Positions 7,623 through 13,879 of a stretch of DNA of 13,879 nucleotides are shown piece by piece; within the stretch, counting starts at the first letter, position 1, and each line of letters begins with the position of its first letter. This stretch comes from DATLZB01 sp035574175 (GTDB taxonomy: Bacteria > Pseudomonadota > Alphaproteobacteria > Rhizobiales > Hyphomicrobiaceae): assembly GCA_035574175.1 (NCBI GenBank), contig DATLZB010000223.1, positions 1 through 13,879 on the forward strand, written 5' to 3'. Both the position numbers and the translations under genes were made by a program. The notes below the pieces were generated by a model. The model did not search any database. It was not told the origin of the DNA and saw only the letters and a program-made list of their open reading frames with translations.

Positions 7623-8951
7623 TTACCAGATGAACTCGGACCCGCAGGGCGGCTCCTCGGCTGGCGCCTTGGCGCATTCTGGCGGCCAGCCGAGTTGCGG
7701 TACCGCGATCACTTTGTCCGCGCGCCAGAAGGCAGGGAGGGTCGCCGCCGCCCGTGCGGGTAGCTCGAATGTGCCTGCGGAAAGCCGCGCGAGCCTGCGC
7801 AACTCCCTCGTGCCGAGTGCCCGCACAACCACCCGCTCCCGTTGGCGCGGCGAAAGCGAGACCACGAACCGGCGATCCCAAACGGCGCGCCCCCCGGGCG
7901 CGAGGACGATCTCCGGCAGGCCGGCGCGGCCACACTCGCGCGAGACGGTGATCTGGCCCTTGTCGCAAACAATGACACAGCCGCCGAGTGTCGAGCCGTG
8001 CCAGGAAGGGTGCTCCATCCGCGCAGCCAGCGATTCGATCTTGGCGAGCCGCGGCGGTTCGGCCTGTCCGCCGAAGGCTTCGATGAGACGCGCCAACAGC
8101 CTGAGGCGCAGCTCCGTTGGCCCGGCGAGGAACACAGCGCGGTCGAATCGGGCCAGAGCAGACCGCACGATGTCGAGTTCGACGGCAACCTCGAACTGGG
8201 ACAGCGCGCTCTCCACCGCTTCTCTCGCCCGCTGCAGGCGATGGGCGCTTTCCGCGATTTGTCGTCGGGTGATTCCGAGCTTCTCCAGCTCTGCCAAGGC
8301 CTTTCGCATGCGTACGCGCTCGAACGCATCGATCTCGTTGCTCGGGTCCTCGATCCATTCGAGCCCTTGTTCCACTAGCGTCGCTTCAAGCCGCGCCTTG
8401 GGAATAGAGAGTAACGGTCGCACGAGAGCCGGGCCGAGCCCCCGTCCGGCCAAGCTACGCACTGGCGGCATGCCGGAAAGGCCGTCGAGCCCGCTGCCCC
8501 GTGCAAGTCGCATAACAAAGGTTTCCGCCTGATCGTCCTGCTGGTGCGCGGTGACGACCGCGGAGGGCCGCCCGCGGGCGAACAACAGGCACGTCTCGGC
8601 CAGCATCCGATAGCGCGCCTCACGTGCCGCTTCCTGAATGCCGCGCGTCGGCTTCTCACCTGCCCACTTCAAGGTTTCGTGCCGCAGGCCGACACGCCTG
8701 GCTTGTCGGGCGACCCAGGCAGCCTCCCGCGTCGAATCGGGCCGCAGACCGTGATCGACGGTTGCCACCAACGCCTCGATACGGGTTGCGGGCCGTCGCG
8801 CCCGCCACCTGCAGAAGAGGTGCATCAGCGCCATGCTGTCCGCACCGCCGGAGACGGCAAGGACGAGCGACTCGTATGGAAGAAGAGGAGCAAACAGGTC
8901 ATCGATCTCCTCTTCGGCGATTCCCCGCGCTGCACTGGCGGGCCGCGTCAT
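7623..8951 (-). CDS. tilS: tRNA(Ile)-lysidine synthetase
   Basis: Uses ATP to attach lysine to C34 of the tRNA-Ile CAU anticodon, making lysidine so that the tRNA reads AUA and accepts isoleucine. It is 442 residues. Seen: the PP-loop ATP site SGGADS (34-39), VDHGLRPDS (65-73), the HQQDDQAET motif (136-144), GSGLDGLSGM, and DPSN (202-205) followed by RVRMR. The C-terminal half is more variable but continuous. The ATG at 8951 starts 5 bp after the cpoB stop without a clear ribosome binding site, suggesting translation by re-initiation. tilS after cpoB is the usual order in alphaproteobacteria, where ftsH commonly comes next; here DUF983 follows instead. Confidence 0.95.
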   Translation of the reverse strand: MTRPASAARGIAEEEIDDLFAPLLPYESLVLAVSGGADSMALMHLFCRWRARRPATRIEALVATVDHGLRPDSTREAAWVARQARRVGLRHETLKWAGEKPTRGIQEAAREARYRMLAETCLLFARGRPSAVVTAHQQDDQAETFVMRLARGSGLDGLSGMPPVRSLAGRGLGPALVRPLLSIPKARLEATLVEQGLEWIEDPSNEIDAFERVRMRKALAELEKLGITRRQIAESAHRLQRAREAVESALSQFEVAVELDIVRSALARFDRAVFLAGPTELRLRLLARLIEAFGGQAEPPRLAKIESLAARMEHPSWHGSTLGGCVIVCDKGQITVSRECGRAGLPEIVLAPGGRAVWDRRFVVSLSPRQRERVVVRALGTRELRRLARLSAGTFELPARAAATLPAFWRADKVIAVPQLGWPPECAKAPAEEPPCGSEFIW

Positions 8952-8956
8952 GGCTG

Positions 8957-9997
8957 TTAGCGGCAGCCGGCGCGCTGCCGCTCGCTCTGCGCCCGTTCAC
9001 GGACGTGAGCCGGCGGGTTCGGGTAGCGCGCCCCAAGTTCGGAATAGGCTTGGCAGGCGGCGTCCCGCTGTCCAAGCCGGTCGAGCGACATGGCGAGCTT
9101 CAACATGCTGTCTGGAGCCTTGGCGCTCTTCGCATAGCTTCGCGATACCTTAAGGAAGGCGCTGGCGGCGGCCTTGTATTGGCCGCGCACATAATATGTC
9201 TCCCCGAGCCAGTATTGGGCGTTGGCAGCCAGCTCATCGTTGGGATAGCGTTTGAGGAAGTCCTCAAAGCCGGCTTCGGCCGCGGCATAGTTCTGCTGGA
9301 GTAGAAGGCCGTAGGCCCGTTCGTAGAGCTGCTTAGGGCTGCCACCGCTTGGCGGATCCAATGCCGCCGTCTGCACCTCTTCGCGCGGATCGGCGCTGAG
9401 CATCTCGCCGATCGGATCCGCACCGCCCGTGGTCACGGTGGTGCCGAAACTGCCAATTCCCGCACCGGGTCCGGAGCCGGAACCGGAACCGCTGATCCCA
9501 CCGAGGTCGGTCCGGCCCGAACGCGGATCGAGAGGCTGGAATGGTGCTGCCGGCCCTGGCGCTCTGGCCGCGTGGCCGTCCAGGGACCTCACGTACTCGG
9601 AGAGCTGCTCGAGCTGGGCAGTGAGCGCCCGCACCTGGGTCTCGAGCGCTTCAATTCGGGCACTGTCCTGGCCCGCAAAGCCGCTGCCGGGTAAGGCGGG
9701 GCCCTGTGATAGGGGTGCGGGTGCCCCGGCGCCGGCTCTCGCCAGCGTTTCGAGGGTGCCGACCATGACCTGCAGGTCGACAAATTGCTCCTCGAGCTGC
9801 TCGATCCGTCGCACGAGCTGGTTGTCAGCGCCCTGACCGGCTTCGGCTGGGGATGGCTCGCCGAAAGGTTTCAGCGGTCCCGGGATGATGCGACCGGGAG
9901 CTGGCTGAGGTCCTGGGCGCTGCTGGCCTTGAGCAAATAGTGGAACGATCGAGACTGCCAGGAAAAACGCCGCAAAACTCACTGTCCGCACCGGCAT
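8957..9997 (-). CDS. cpoB: CpoB/YbgF, Tol-Pal-associated division coordinator
   Basis: A periplasmic TPR protein that, in E. coli, binds TolA and couples outer-membrane constriction to PBP1B-driven wall synthesis. It is 346 residues. Seen: a signal peptide (about 1-22, ending LFAQG); a Pro-rich stretch; a first coiled coil (about 58-87, QLVRRIEQLEEQFVDLQ) matching the trimerisation helix; a second heptad-rich helix (about 111-140, ARIEALETQVRALTAQLEQL); a Gly/Ser linker (about 165-184); and C-terminal TPRs (220-328, with NAQYWLGETYY). It is longer than the E. coli protein because of the second coiled coil and linker. The ATG at 9997 has GAAGG about 8 nt upstream. It follows pal after 153 bp and is 5 bp from tilS. 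Confidence 0.94.
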   Translation of the reverse strand: MPVRTVSFAAFFLAVSIVPLFAQGQQRPGPQPAPGRIIPGPLKPFGEPSPAEAGQGADNQLVRRIEQLEEQFVDLQVMVGTLETLARAGAGAPAPLSQGPALPGSGFAGQDSARIEALETQVRALTAQLEQLSEYVRSLDGHAARAPGPAAPFQPLDPRSGRTDLGGISGSGSGSGPGAGIGSFGTTVTTGGADPIGEMLSADPREEVQTAALDPPSGGSPKQLYERAYGLLLQQNYAAAEAGFEDFLKRYPNDELAANAQYWLGETYYVRGQYKAAASAFLKVSRSYAKSAKAPDSMLKLAMSLDRLGQRDAACQAYSELGARYPNPPAHVRERAQSERQRAGCR

Positions 9998-10150
9998 GCA
10001 TCGACCCTTCTTCTATGGGTTCCGGATGGCGCGCATTCCCCCACCAATGGGCTCGCCGTCTCGCTATACGCCATGCTGCCAAGCTGCGGCCGGATATGCA
10101 AACTGTCCTGGCCCGGCCCGGGTAACGGCCCCTCGGGGCAGGTCGTGCCA
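9998..10150. other. pal-cpoB intergenic region
   Basis: This is 153 bp without a recognisable gene. A perfect 5-bp GC hairpin, GCCCC-GA-GGGGC on the minus strand (10128-10139), lies 11 nt after the pal stop but has no T-run, so it may stabilise the pal 3' end rather than terminate. The cpoB ribosome binding site is at the far end. I see no convincing promoter. Confidence 0.4.
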
Positions 10151-10684
10151 TCAGCCTGGAGTGCGGCTGACACTCTGGCTCACGCGGTTGTTCAGCACCG
10201 TCTGCGCCCGCCGATTTTGCGACCAGCAGGAAATATCGTTGCATACGGCGACGGGTCGCTCCTTACCGTAGGAAACCGTGCGGATGCGTTGGGCCGCAAC
10301 GCCGGCACGCACCAGGAAATCGCGTACCGCCGTGGCCCGCCGCGCCCCCAGTGCGATGTTGTATTCCCGCGTGCCGCGCTCGTCGGCGTGGCCCTCGATG
10401 GTGACCGTGTACTGGGAGTACTGCTGCAGCCACCGCGCCTGGTTGTTGAGCACCTGCTGCGCTTCAGGCGTCAGTTCGGAGCTGTCCGTCGAGAAATAGA
10501 CGATGTCTCCGGCATTCTGGACAAAATCGCGCTGGGAACCGGGGGTTGCCGGTGCGCGCGCATTGGGTCCGAGGTTGGCCTGATCAGGCTGCAGCTCATT
10601 GCTGGCGCAGCCGCCGGCGAACAGGGCGAGCAGAAGCGCGACTGCAATTGGGCCCCGGCCCGGGAATCGACTGGCACCATCCAT
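10151..10684 (-). CDS. pal: Peptidoglycan-associated lipoprotein Pal
   Basis: An outer-membrane lipoprotein that binds the meso-diaminopimelate of peptidoglycan and is the end point of the Tol-Pal system; in Gram-negative cells it supports envelope integrity and constriction. It is 177 residues. Seen: a lipoprotein signal peptide with the acylated Cys at 26 (LFAGGC; the -3 position is Ala, slightly off consensus), a disordered linker (27-55), and an OmpA-like domain (56-170) with IVYFSTDSS, TIEGHADERGTREYN (95-109), NIALGARRA, and a C148/C153 pair in CNDISCWSQNRRAQ. The ATG at 10684 is chosen over an in-frame GTG at 10696 because GGTGGGG sits about 6 nt before it. Unusually, it is separated from tolB by 881 bp holding two small genes and a terminator, so it probably has its own promoter or depends on readthrough. 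Confidence 0.96.
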   Translation of the reverse strand: MDGASRFPGRGPIAVALLLALFAGGCASNELQPDQANLGPNARAPATPGSQRDFVQNAGDIVYFSTDSSELTPEAQQVLNNQARWLQQYSQYTVTIEGHADERGTREYNIALGARRATAVRDFLVRAGVAAQRIRTVSYGKERPVAVCNDISCWSQNRRAQTVLNNRVSQSVSRTPG

Positions 10685-10822
10685 CGCTGACCCCACCGGT
10701 CTGGTTCATTGTCCTCGGGCGCCGAGCGCCCCGGACTGTGTGTGCCCCGAGTCGGCCCACGACCACCACGTGCCGATTGCAGAAAAATGTGACCGTGGCT
10801 AGGCGCGCGGCGCGCGATGTTG
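10685..10822. other. pal leader region
   Basis: This is 138 bp between the T-run and the pal start, holding the pal ribosome binding site and presumably its promoter. I found no hexamer pair good enough to name. It includes very GC-rich alternating stretches (GCGCGCCGCGCGCC on the minus strand, 10800-10814 area) and a GC palindrome-like GGGCGCTCGGCGCCC. No small open frame with a good ribosome binding site was seen. Confidence 0.35.
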
Positions 10823-10848
10823 AAAAAACCGCTCTGGCGGAAGCCGCC
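10823..10848 (-). terminator. Rho-independent terminator with a competing hairpin, upstream of pal
   Basis: On the minus strand, CCGC (10840-10837), loop CAGA and GCGG (10832-10829) are followed by six Ts (10828-10823), the clearest intrinsic terminator shape in the window. The 4-bp stem is short. An overlapping hairpin, GGCGG-CTT-CCGCC (10848-10836), uses the same CCGCC arm, so the two cannot form together. It would end transcripts from the two small lipoprotein genes, or act as an attenuator for pal. Confidence 0.55.
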
Positions 10849-10906
10849 TGCAGTGCCAATTACGCGCTCGGCGCGTTAGGAAGGAATACAATCTGAGGCA
10901 ACGAGA

Positions 10907-10951
10907 CAAGGCCGAACCGCCCACACCCTAAAGGCTCGGCGGTACGGCCTT
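10907..10951 (-). terminator. Long inverted repeat after the small lipoprotein genes
   Basis: Two 15-base arms, 10907-10921 and 10937-10951, pair with a single mismatch around a 15-nt loop, starting 49 bp after the stop of the second small lipoprotein gene. No clean T-run follows; on the minus strand the sequence after the stem is T-rich (GTCTCGTTGCC). It may be a terminator or an mRNA 3'-end stabiliser. Its position and symmetry support a real element better than its tail does. Confidence 0.5.
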
Positions 10952-10999
10952 GGTAACGTCTGCCGCAACTACTTCGTGCGGTACCGGCACGGTGCCGAA

Positions 11000-11128
11000 T
11001 CAGCGGGCAACCTGCTCCGCAGCCGGAACGTCGGCGCCGAGCTTCATCGGCGTCGCCGCAACCTCCCTGCGGCACGCCCCCAAGGCAACCGCAGCGATCA
11101 CGGCAGCAATAACGATAGCGCCCTTCAT
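11000..11128 (-). CDS. Small lipoprotein, tandem copy B (42 aa)
   Basis: A very small predicted lipoprotein that I do not recognise as a named family. Seen: MKGAIVIAAVIAAVALGAC, a signal peptide ending in a good lipobox (LGAC, acylated Cys at 19), then a 24-residue mature part with CRREVAATPMKLGADVPAA and the end EQVAR. AGGAGAG lies 5 nt before the ATG at 11128, a strong ribosome binding site. It follows copy A by 34 bp, and the proteins are identical at 35 of 42 aligned positions, while at least 17 codons differ silently, a pattern expected when the protein is under selection. Residue +2 after the Cys is Arg. Function unknown; it is too small to be an enzyme, and an envelope role is inferred only from the lipobox and the tolB-pal setting. 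Confidence 0.8.
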   Translation of the reverse strand: MKGAIVIAAVIAAVALGACRREVAATPMKLGADVPAAEQVAR

Positions 11129-11162
11129 ATCTTCTCTCCTGTTTCGTCCCCGATTGCCGAAA

Positions 11163-11300
11163 TCAGCGCGCGATCTCGCTCGCCGCCGGAACTTCTGCGC
11201 CCAGTTTCATCGGCGTTGCCGCTACCTCCCGACGGCAGGCGCCCAGCGCCACCGCCGCGATGACGGCCGCAACAACGATTACGCCCTTCACAGCCTGCAT
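11163..11300 (-). CDS. Small lipoprotein, tandem copy A (45 aa)
   Basis: The paralogue and upstream neighbour of copy B. Seen: MQAVKGVIVVAAVIAAVALGAC is a hydrophobic signal peptide with an LGAC lipobox (Cys at 22), followed by RREVAATPMKLGAEVPAA and the end SEIAR. The ATG at 11300 is supported by GAGGAG 8 nt upstream; the in-frame GTG at 11291 would align exactly with the start of copy B but sits too far from that site. The conserved mature core C-R-R-E-V-A-A-T-P-M-K-L-G-A-[ED]-V-P-A-A is shared by both copies. It lies 265 bp after tolB, in the same direction, and is probably transcribed together with copy B. Function unknown. Confidence 0.8.
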   Translation of the reverse strand: MQAVKGVIVVAAVIAAVALGACRREVAATPMKLGAEVPAASEIAR

Positions 11301-11565
11301 GGTCTGCTCTCCTCAAGATATTCGGCAACCGCCAACAACTGGGTACCGATGCGACCTAATCAGATCAAGGACAGAGGCCCGCTGGTGGCCCTTTTCCCAC
11401 CTGGTTGGTGCGGATTTGCCACTGAGAGTATGTCCCGGCACCCGGCTCATTAAACGCGGCTGGGGGACACCTGGTGCCGCAACACACCCACGTCCCACCG
11501 CGGTTACCTGACGGGCACGAGCGCCAGAATGGCGCGTTGCGGTTGCAGAACCCTTAACGAGTGTC
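11301..11565. other. Gap between tolB and the small lipoprotein genes
   Basis: This is 265 bp without a supportable gene. It contains a perfect hairpin, GCGCCA-TTC-TGGCGC (minus strand, 11521-11535), 30 bp after the tolB stop and without a T-run. It must also hold any promoter for the lipoprotein pair. TTTAAT (minus strand, near 11448-11453) is a good -10 but has no matching -35. I cannot name a promoter with confidence. Confidence 0.4.
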
Positions 11566-12912
11566 TCATCCTCTGAGCGGCGACCACGCCGGGTCGGAGG
11601 CGAAGGCGGGCGTGGGAACCTCGCGCTCGTTGTAGCCGGTGAGGTCGATGGTGTAGAGCCGCGGGCCTCCCTGGGGGCCGGGCTGCTCGCGGAAGAACAT
11701 GAGGACGCGGCCGTTGGGCGCCCAGGTCGGTCCCTCATTGTGGAAACCTTCGGTGAGGATGCGCTCTCCCGACCCGTCGGGCCTGATGACGCCGATCAGG
11801 AAGCGCCCGATCAGCAGCTTGGTGAAGGCGATGTAGTCGCCCCGCGGCGACCACACCGGCGTCGAGTAGCGGCCCTCGCCGTAGGTGATGCGGCGCGGGG
11901 CCGAGCCGTCGCTATTCATGATGTAGAGCTGCTGGTTGCCTTCTCGATCCGATTCGAACACGATCTGGCTGCCGTTCGGTGCATAGCAGGGGCCGGTGTC
12001 GATGGCGTTGGTCTGCGTGAGTTGACGCGACCGGCGCGACCTGAGGTCCATCTCGACGATGCTTGATGCCCCCCCTTGCTGGAAGCTCATGACGATGCGT
12101 TGGCCGTCGGGCGAGAAACGCGGCGCGAAGGTCATGCCCGGCATGTCCCCCACCACCACCCGCTCACCGGTCTCCAGCCGCATGAGCACCACCCTTGGCT
12201 GCTCGTTCACGTACGTCATGTACGTGATCTCCTGCGCCGTCGGGCTGAAGCGCGGCGTGATCACCAGCTCCTGCCCCTGACTGAGCAGGCGCACGTTGGC
12301 GCCGTCCTGATCCATGATAGCAAGCCGCTTCAGCCGCTTGTCCTTGGGCCCGGTCTCGTCGACGAACACGATGCGCGTGTCGAAGTAGCCCTTCTCGAGG
12401 GTGAACTTCTCGTAGACCTGGTCGGCGATGAGGTGTCCGAGCCGCCGCCAGCTCGGTGCCGGGACGGCGAAGCGCTGCGCCGCGAGCTGCTTGCCGAGCA
12501 GTGTGTCCCACAGGCGGAATTCGGCCTGCACGCGGCTATCGGGAAGGCGGAGCGCGCGCCCGACCACCACGCCTTCCGCACCGATGGCGCGCCAGTCGGC
12601 GAACCTCGGCACCGTATTGAGGTCGCGCGGCTGCTCGATGAAGGCACCCCGGTCCAGCGGGCGGAAGAGGCCGGAACGCTCAAGATCGGCCGCCACGATA
12701 TCCGCGACCTCGAGGCTGAAGCGCGCATCCTCGCCGGCGAACGCCGTCACCGCAATGGGCCGTGGGCGGATGGTGGCCTCATCCACCGTCACCCGCAGCG
12801 GCGCGCCCTGCTGCGCCTCACCGGTGGCCGGTATGAGGCCGACGCCGAACGCCGCCACCCCTCCCTTGAGGACTGCACGCCGCGACAGCCGCATCCGCCG
12901 GTCGCTTTTCAT
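11566..12912 (-). CDS. tolB: Tol-Pal system protein TolB with twin-arginine signal peptide
   Basis: A periplasmic beta-propeller protein that binds Pal and is released by TolA, controlling Pal mobility at the division site. It is 448 residues. Seen: a short N-terminal alpha/beta domain (ITAF-like PRPIAVTAFAGED, about 50-190), then propeller repeats with FSPTAQEITYM, FSPDGQRIVMSF, YAPNGSQIVFESDREGNQ, WSPRGDYIAF, WAPNGRVLMFF and WSPLRG at the end. The signal peptide carries LSRRAVLKGG (residues 9-18), a good Tat motif, with likely cleavage after GEA (33). The ATG at 12912 is chosen over an in-frame TTG at 12921 because GAGAGG is 10 nt before the ATG and too close to the TTG. It lies 42 bp after tolA. 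Confidence 0.95.
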   Translation of the reverse strand: MKSDRRMRLSRRAVLKGGVAAFGVGLIPATGEAQQGAPLRVTVDEATIRPRPIAVTAFAGEDARFSLEVADIVAADLERSGLFRPLDRGAFIEQPRDLNTVPRFADWRAIGAEGVVVGRALRLPDSRVQAEFRLWDTLLGKQLAAQRFAVPAPSWRRLGHLIADQVYEKFTLEKGYFDTRIVFVDETGPKDKRLKRLAIMDQDGANVRLLSQGQELVITPRFSPTAQEITYMTYVNEQPRVVLMRLETGERVVVGDMPGMTFAPRFSPDGQRIVMSFQQGGASSIVEMDLRSRRSRQLTQTNAIDTGPCYAPNGSQIVFESDREGNQQLYIMNSDGSAPRRITYGEGRYSTPVWSPRGDYIAFTKLLIGRFLIGVIRPDGSGERILTEGFHNEGPTWAPNGRVLMFFREQPGPQGGPRLYTIDLTGYNEREVPTPAFASDPAWSPLRG

Positions 12913-12954
12913 CGCCGTCAAACCTCTCTTGGACCGTGCCCGGCGCCGGCCCGC

Positions 12955-13879
12955 TCAGAAATTCCGCTCGGGCTTGAAGTCGAGGATCATATGCTGCCAG
13001 CCGCCCTCGTAGTACTCCCTTGGCAGGTCGTAGGGCTGGCACCCTTCGAGCGCCCTCAGCGCGCTGTTGGCGGCGTCGGCGAACAGCGGCCCGCTGCCGG
13101 AGTTGACCACCTTGGGCGGCTGTGCGAGCCGGCCATCCGGCCTCAACCATACTTCGAGCTCGACCACGACCTTGTCGATGCCGTCGAGGCCGCTGTTGAT
13201 GTTCCAGCAGCGGCTGACGGCCTGCTTCATCATGATTCCAATCATCGCCCGCTGGCTTGCCGTCAGCGCGGTGTCGGTGCCGGTCGGAGCGCCGGCCACC
13301 GGTCCCTTGGCCTTCGCCGCGAGCGCCGGGTTGGCGGCACCGCCTTGGGCCGCCTTCTTGGTCGGATCGAGATCGCGCAGCGCGCTTTTCTCGATCGCCT
13401 CGGCCATCTGCTCTTCGAACGACCTTTTCTTTTGCTGCTCTTCGGCCTTTTTCTTGGCCTCGGCGATGCGCTTGGCCTCCTCCTGCCGCTTTCTTGCCGC
13501 CTCGCGCCGCTTGCGTTCGGCCTCCTCCTTGCGCCTTTTCTCCTCCTCGGCTTTCCGCTTTTCCTCGGCGCGCTGTCTCTCCTCTTCGGCCTTCTTGCGC
13601 TCTTCGACCCGCTTAGCCTCGTCGGGGCCGGGCCCTGGCTGCGGCAACGGCTCGAGCGCGGCCAGTTTCTCGCCGATCGGGTCGTCCTTTGTCTTTGCCG
13701 GCTCGGCGGGAGAGGGCGGCGGCGGATCTGCTTTGGCAGTCTTCTCGGGTGACGGCGCCGGAGGAGACGGAGGCGGGGGTGGTGCGGCGGCGGGCTTTGG
13801 TCGCGGCGTCTCCGTCGTGGCCTTGCCCTCCATCGTTGGGGCGGCCTTGGCCTCGAGCTGCTTGGCCGAGCGGCTGCCT
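12955..13879 (-). CDS. tolA: TolA (5' end off window)
   Basis: The energy-transducing protein that spans the periplasm from TolQR in the inner membrane to TolB/Pal. 307 residues are visible; the reading frame is open to the window edge, so the N-terminal membrane helix is missing. Seen: a proline-rich stretch (visible residues about 28-60); a long Lys/Glu/Arg/Ala charged helix (about 86-155, with repeats such as KAEEERQRAEEKRKAEEEKR); a flexible Gly/Ala part; and a C-terminal domain (about 205-307) with SRCWN and EGCQPY, whose two cysteines (224 and 280) match the disulfide pair of TolA domain III. The ATG at 13833 is internal, because the frame continues upstream of it. The gene stops 42 bp before tolB. 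Confidence 0.94.
   Translation of the reverse strand, partial: GSRSAKQLEAKAAPTMEGKATTETPRPKPAAAPPPPPSPPAPSPEKTAKADPPPPSPAEPAKTKDDPIGEKLAALEPLPQPGPGPDEAKRVEERKKAEEERQRAEEKRKAEEEKRRKEEAERKRREAARKRQEEAKRIAEAKKKAEEQQKKRSFEEQMAEAIEKSALRDLDPTKKAAQGGAANPALAAKAKGPVAGAPTGTDTALTASQRAMIGIMMKQAVSRCWNINSGLDGIDKVVVELEVWLRPDGRLAQPPKVVNSGSGPLFADAANSALRALEGCQPYDLPREYYEGGWQHMILDFKPERNF

Noticed and set aside
7147..8358. Extension of the SURF1 frame upstream into a 660-codon open frame
   Set aside because: It overlaps tilS and DUF983 on the same strand in another frame, is Arg/Pro-rich without domain features, and SURF1 homology begins only near 7146.
10685..10696. GTG start for pal four codons upstream
   Set aside because: The GGTGGGG sequence lies over that GTG and is well spaced for the ATG at 10684.
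10860..11075. 71-codon minus-strand open frame overlapping the second small lipoprotein
   Set aside because: Cys/Arg-rich with no ribosome binding site; it is the shadow of the better supported 42-residue lipoprotein.
11395..11475. TTTAAT as promoter of the small lipoprotein genes
   Set aside because: No -35-like hexamer at 15-19 nt; a single -10-like hexamer in a 265-bp gap is expected by chance.
12076..13752. 558-codon plus-strand open frame
   Set aside because: It lies opposite tolB and tolA, whose motifs are unmistakable; the long frame is a by-product of high GC and the repetitive Lys/Glu codons of TolA.

Overview
This 13.9-kb, GC-rich window looks like a chromosomal core region of an alphaproteobacterium, most likely Hyphomicrobiales/Rhizobiales. 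The evidence is a tolA-tolB-pal-cpoB-tilS series, a DUF983-SURF1-thrC-M16 peptidase series that in this group normally trails the cytochrome c oxidase genes, and the alphaproteobacterial style of Pal and TolA. All supported genes lie on the minus strand, so transcription runs from high to low coordinates. I see no RNA genes, insertion sequences, prophage or CRISPR.

In transcription order, the right part (13879 to 8957) is the Tol-Pal envelope system: a 5'-truncated tolA, tolB with a twin-arginine signal peptide, an 869-bp interruption, then pal and cpoB. Pal is an outer-membrane, peptidoglycan-binding lipoprotein. TolA and TolB transmit the inner-membrane motor force to it, and CpoB links the system to cell-wall synthesis at division. 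The interruption holds two tandem, near-identical small lipoprotein genes (45 and 42 codons) with strong ribosome binding sites, followed by an inverted repeat and a T-run terminator. They are the least explained genes here. tilS (tRNA-Ile lysidine synthase) follows cpoB after 5 bp.

From 7541 leftward lies a second block: a DUF983 zinc-ribbon membrane protein and SURF1 (cytochrome c oxidase assembly), thrC (threonine synthase), an M16 zinc peptidase, a RimJ/RimL-type acetyltransferase and a large c-di-GMP signalling protein that leaves the window at base 1. The last four genes overlap end to start (GTGA, 13 bp, ATGA) and probably form one translationally coupled unit. The signalling protein has a periplasmic sensor region, seven membrane helices, PAS, a degenerate GGDEF and an intact EAL domain, so it is probably a phosphodiesterase.

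Points of most interest: the duplicated lipoprotein pair inside the tol-pal locus; the T-run terminator with a competing hairpin ahead of pal; -10-like hexamers exactly 6 nt before the start codons of thrC and the DUF983 gene, suggesting leaderless mRNAs; and the junction of the tol-pal-tilS block with the cox-tail block without ftsH or cox genes between them.
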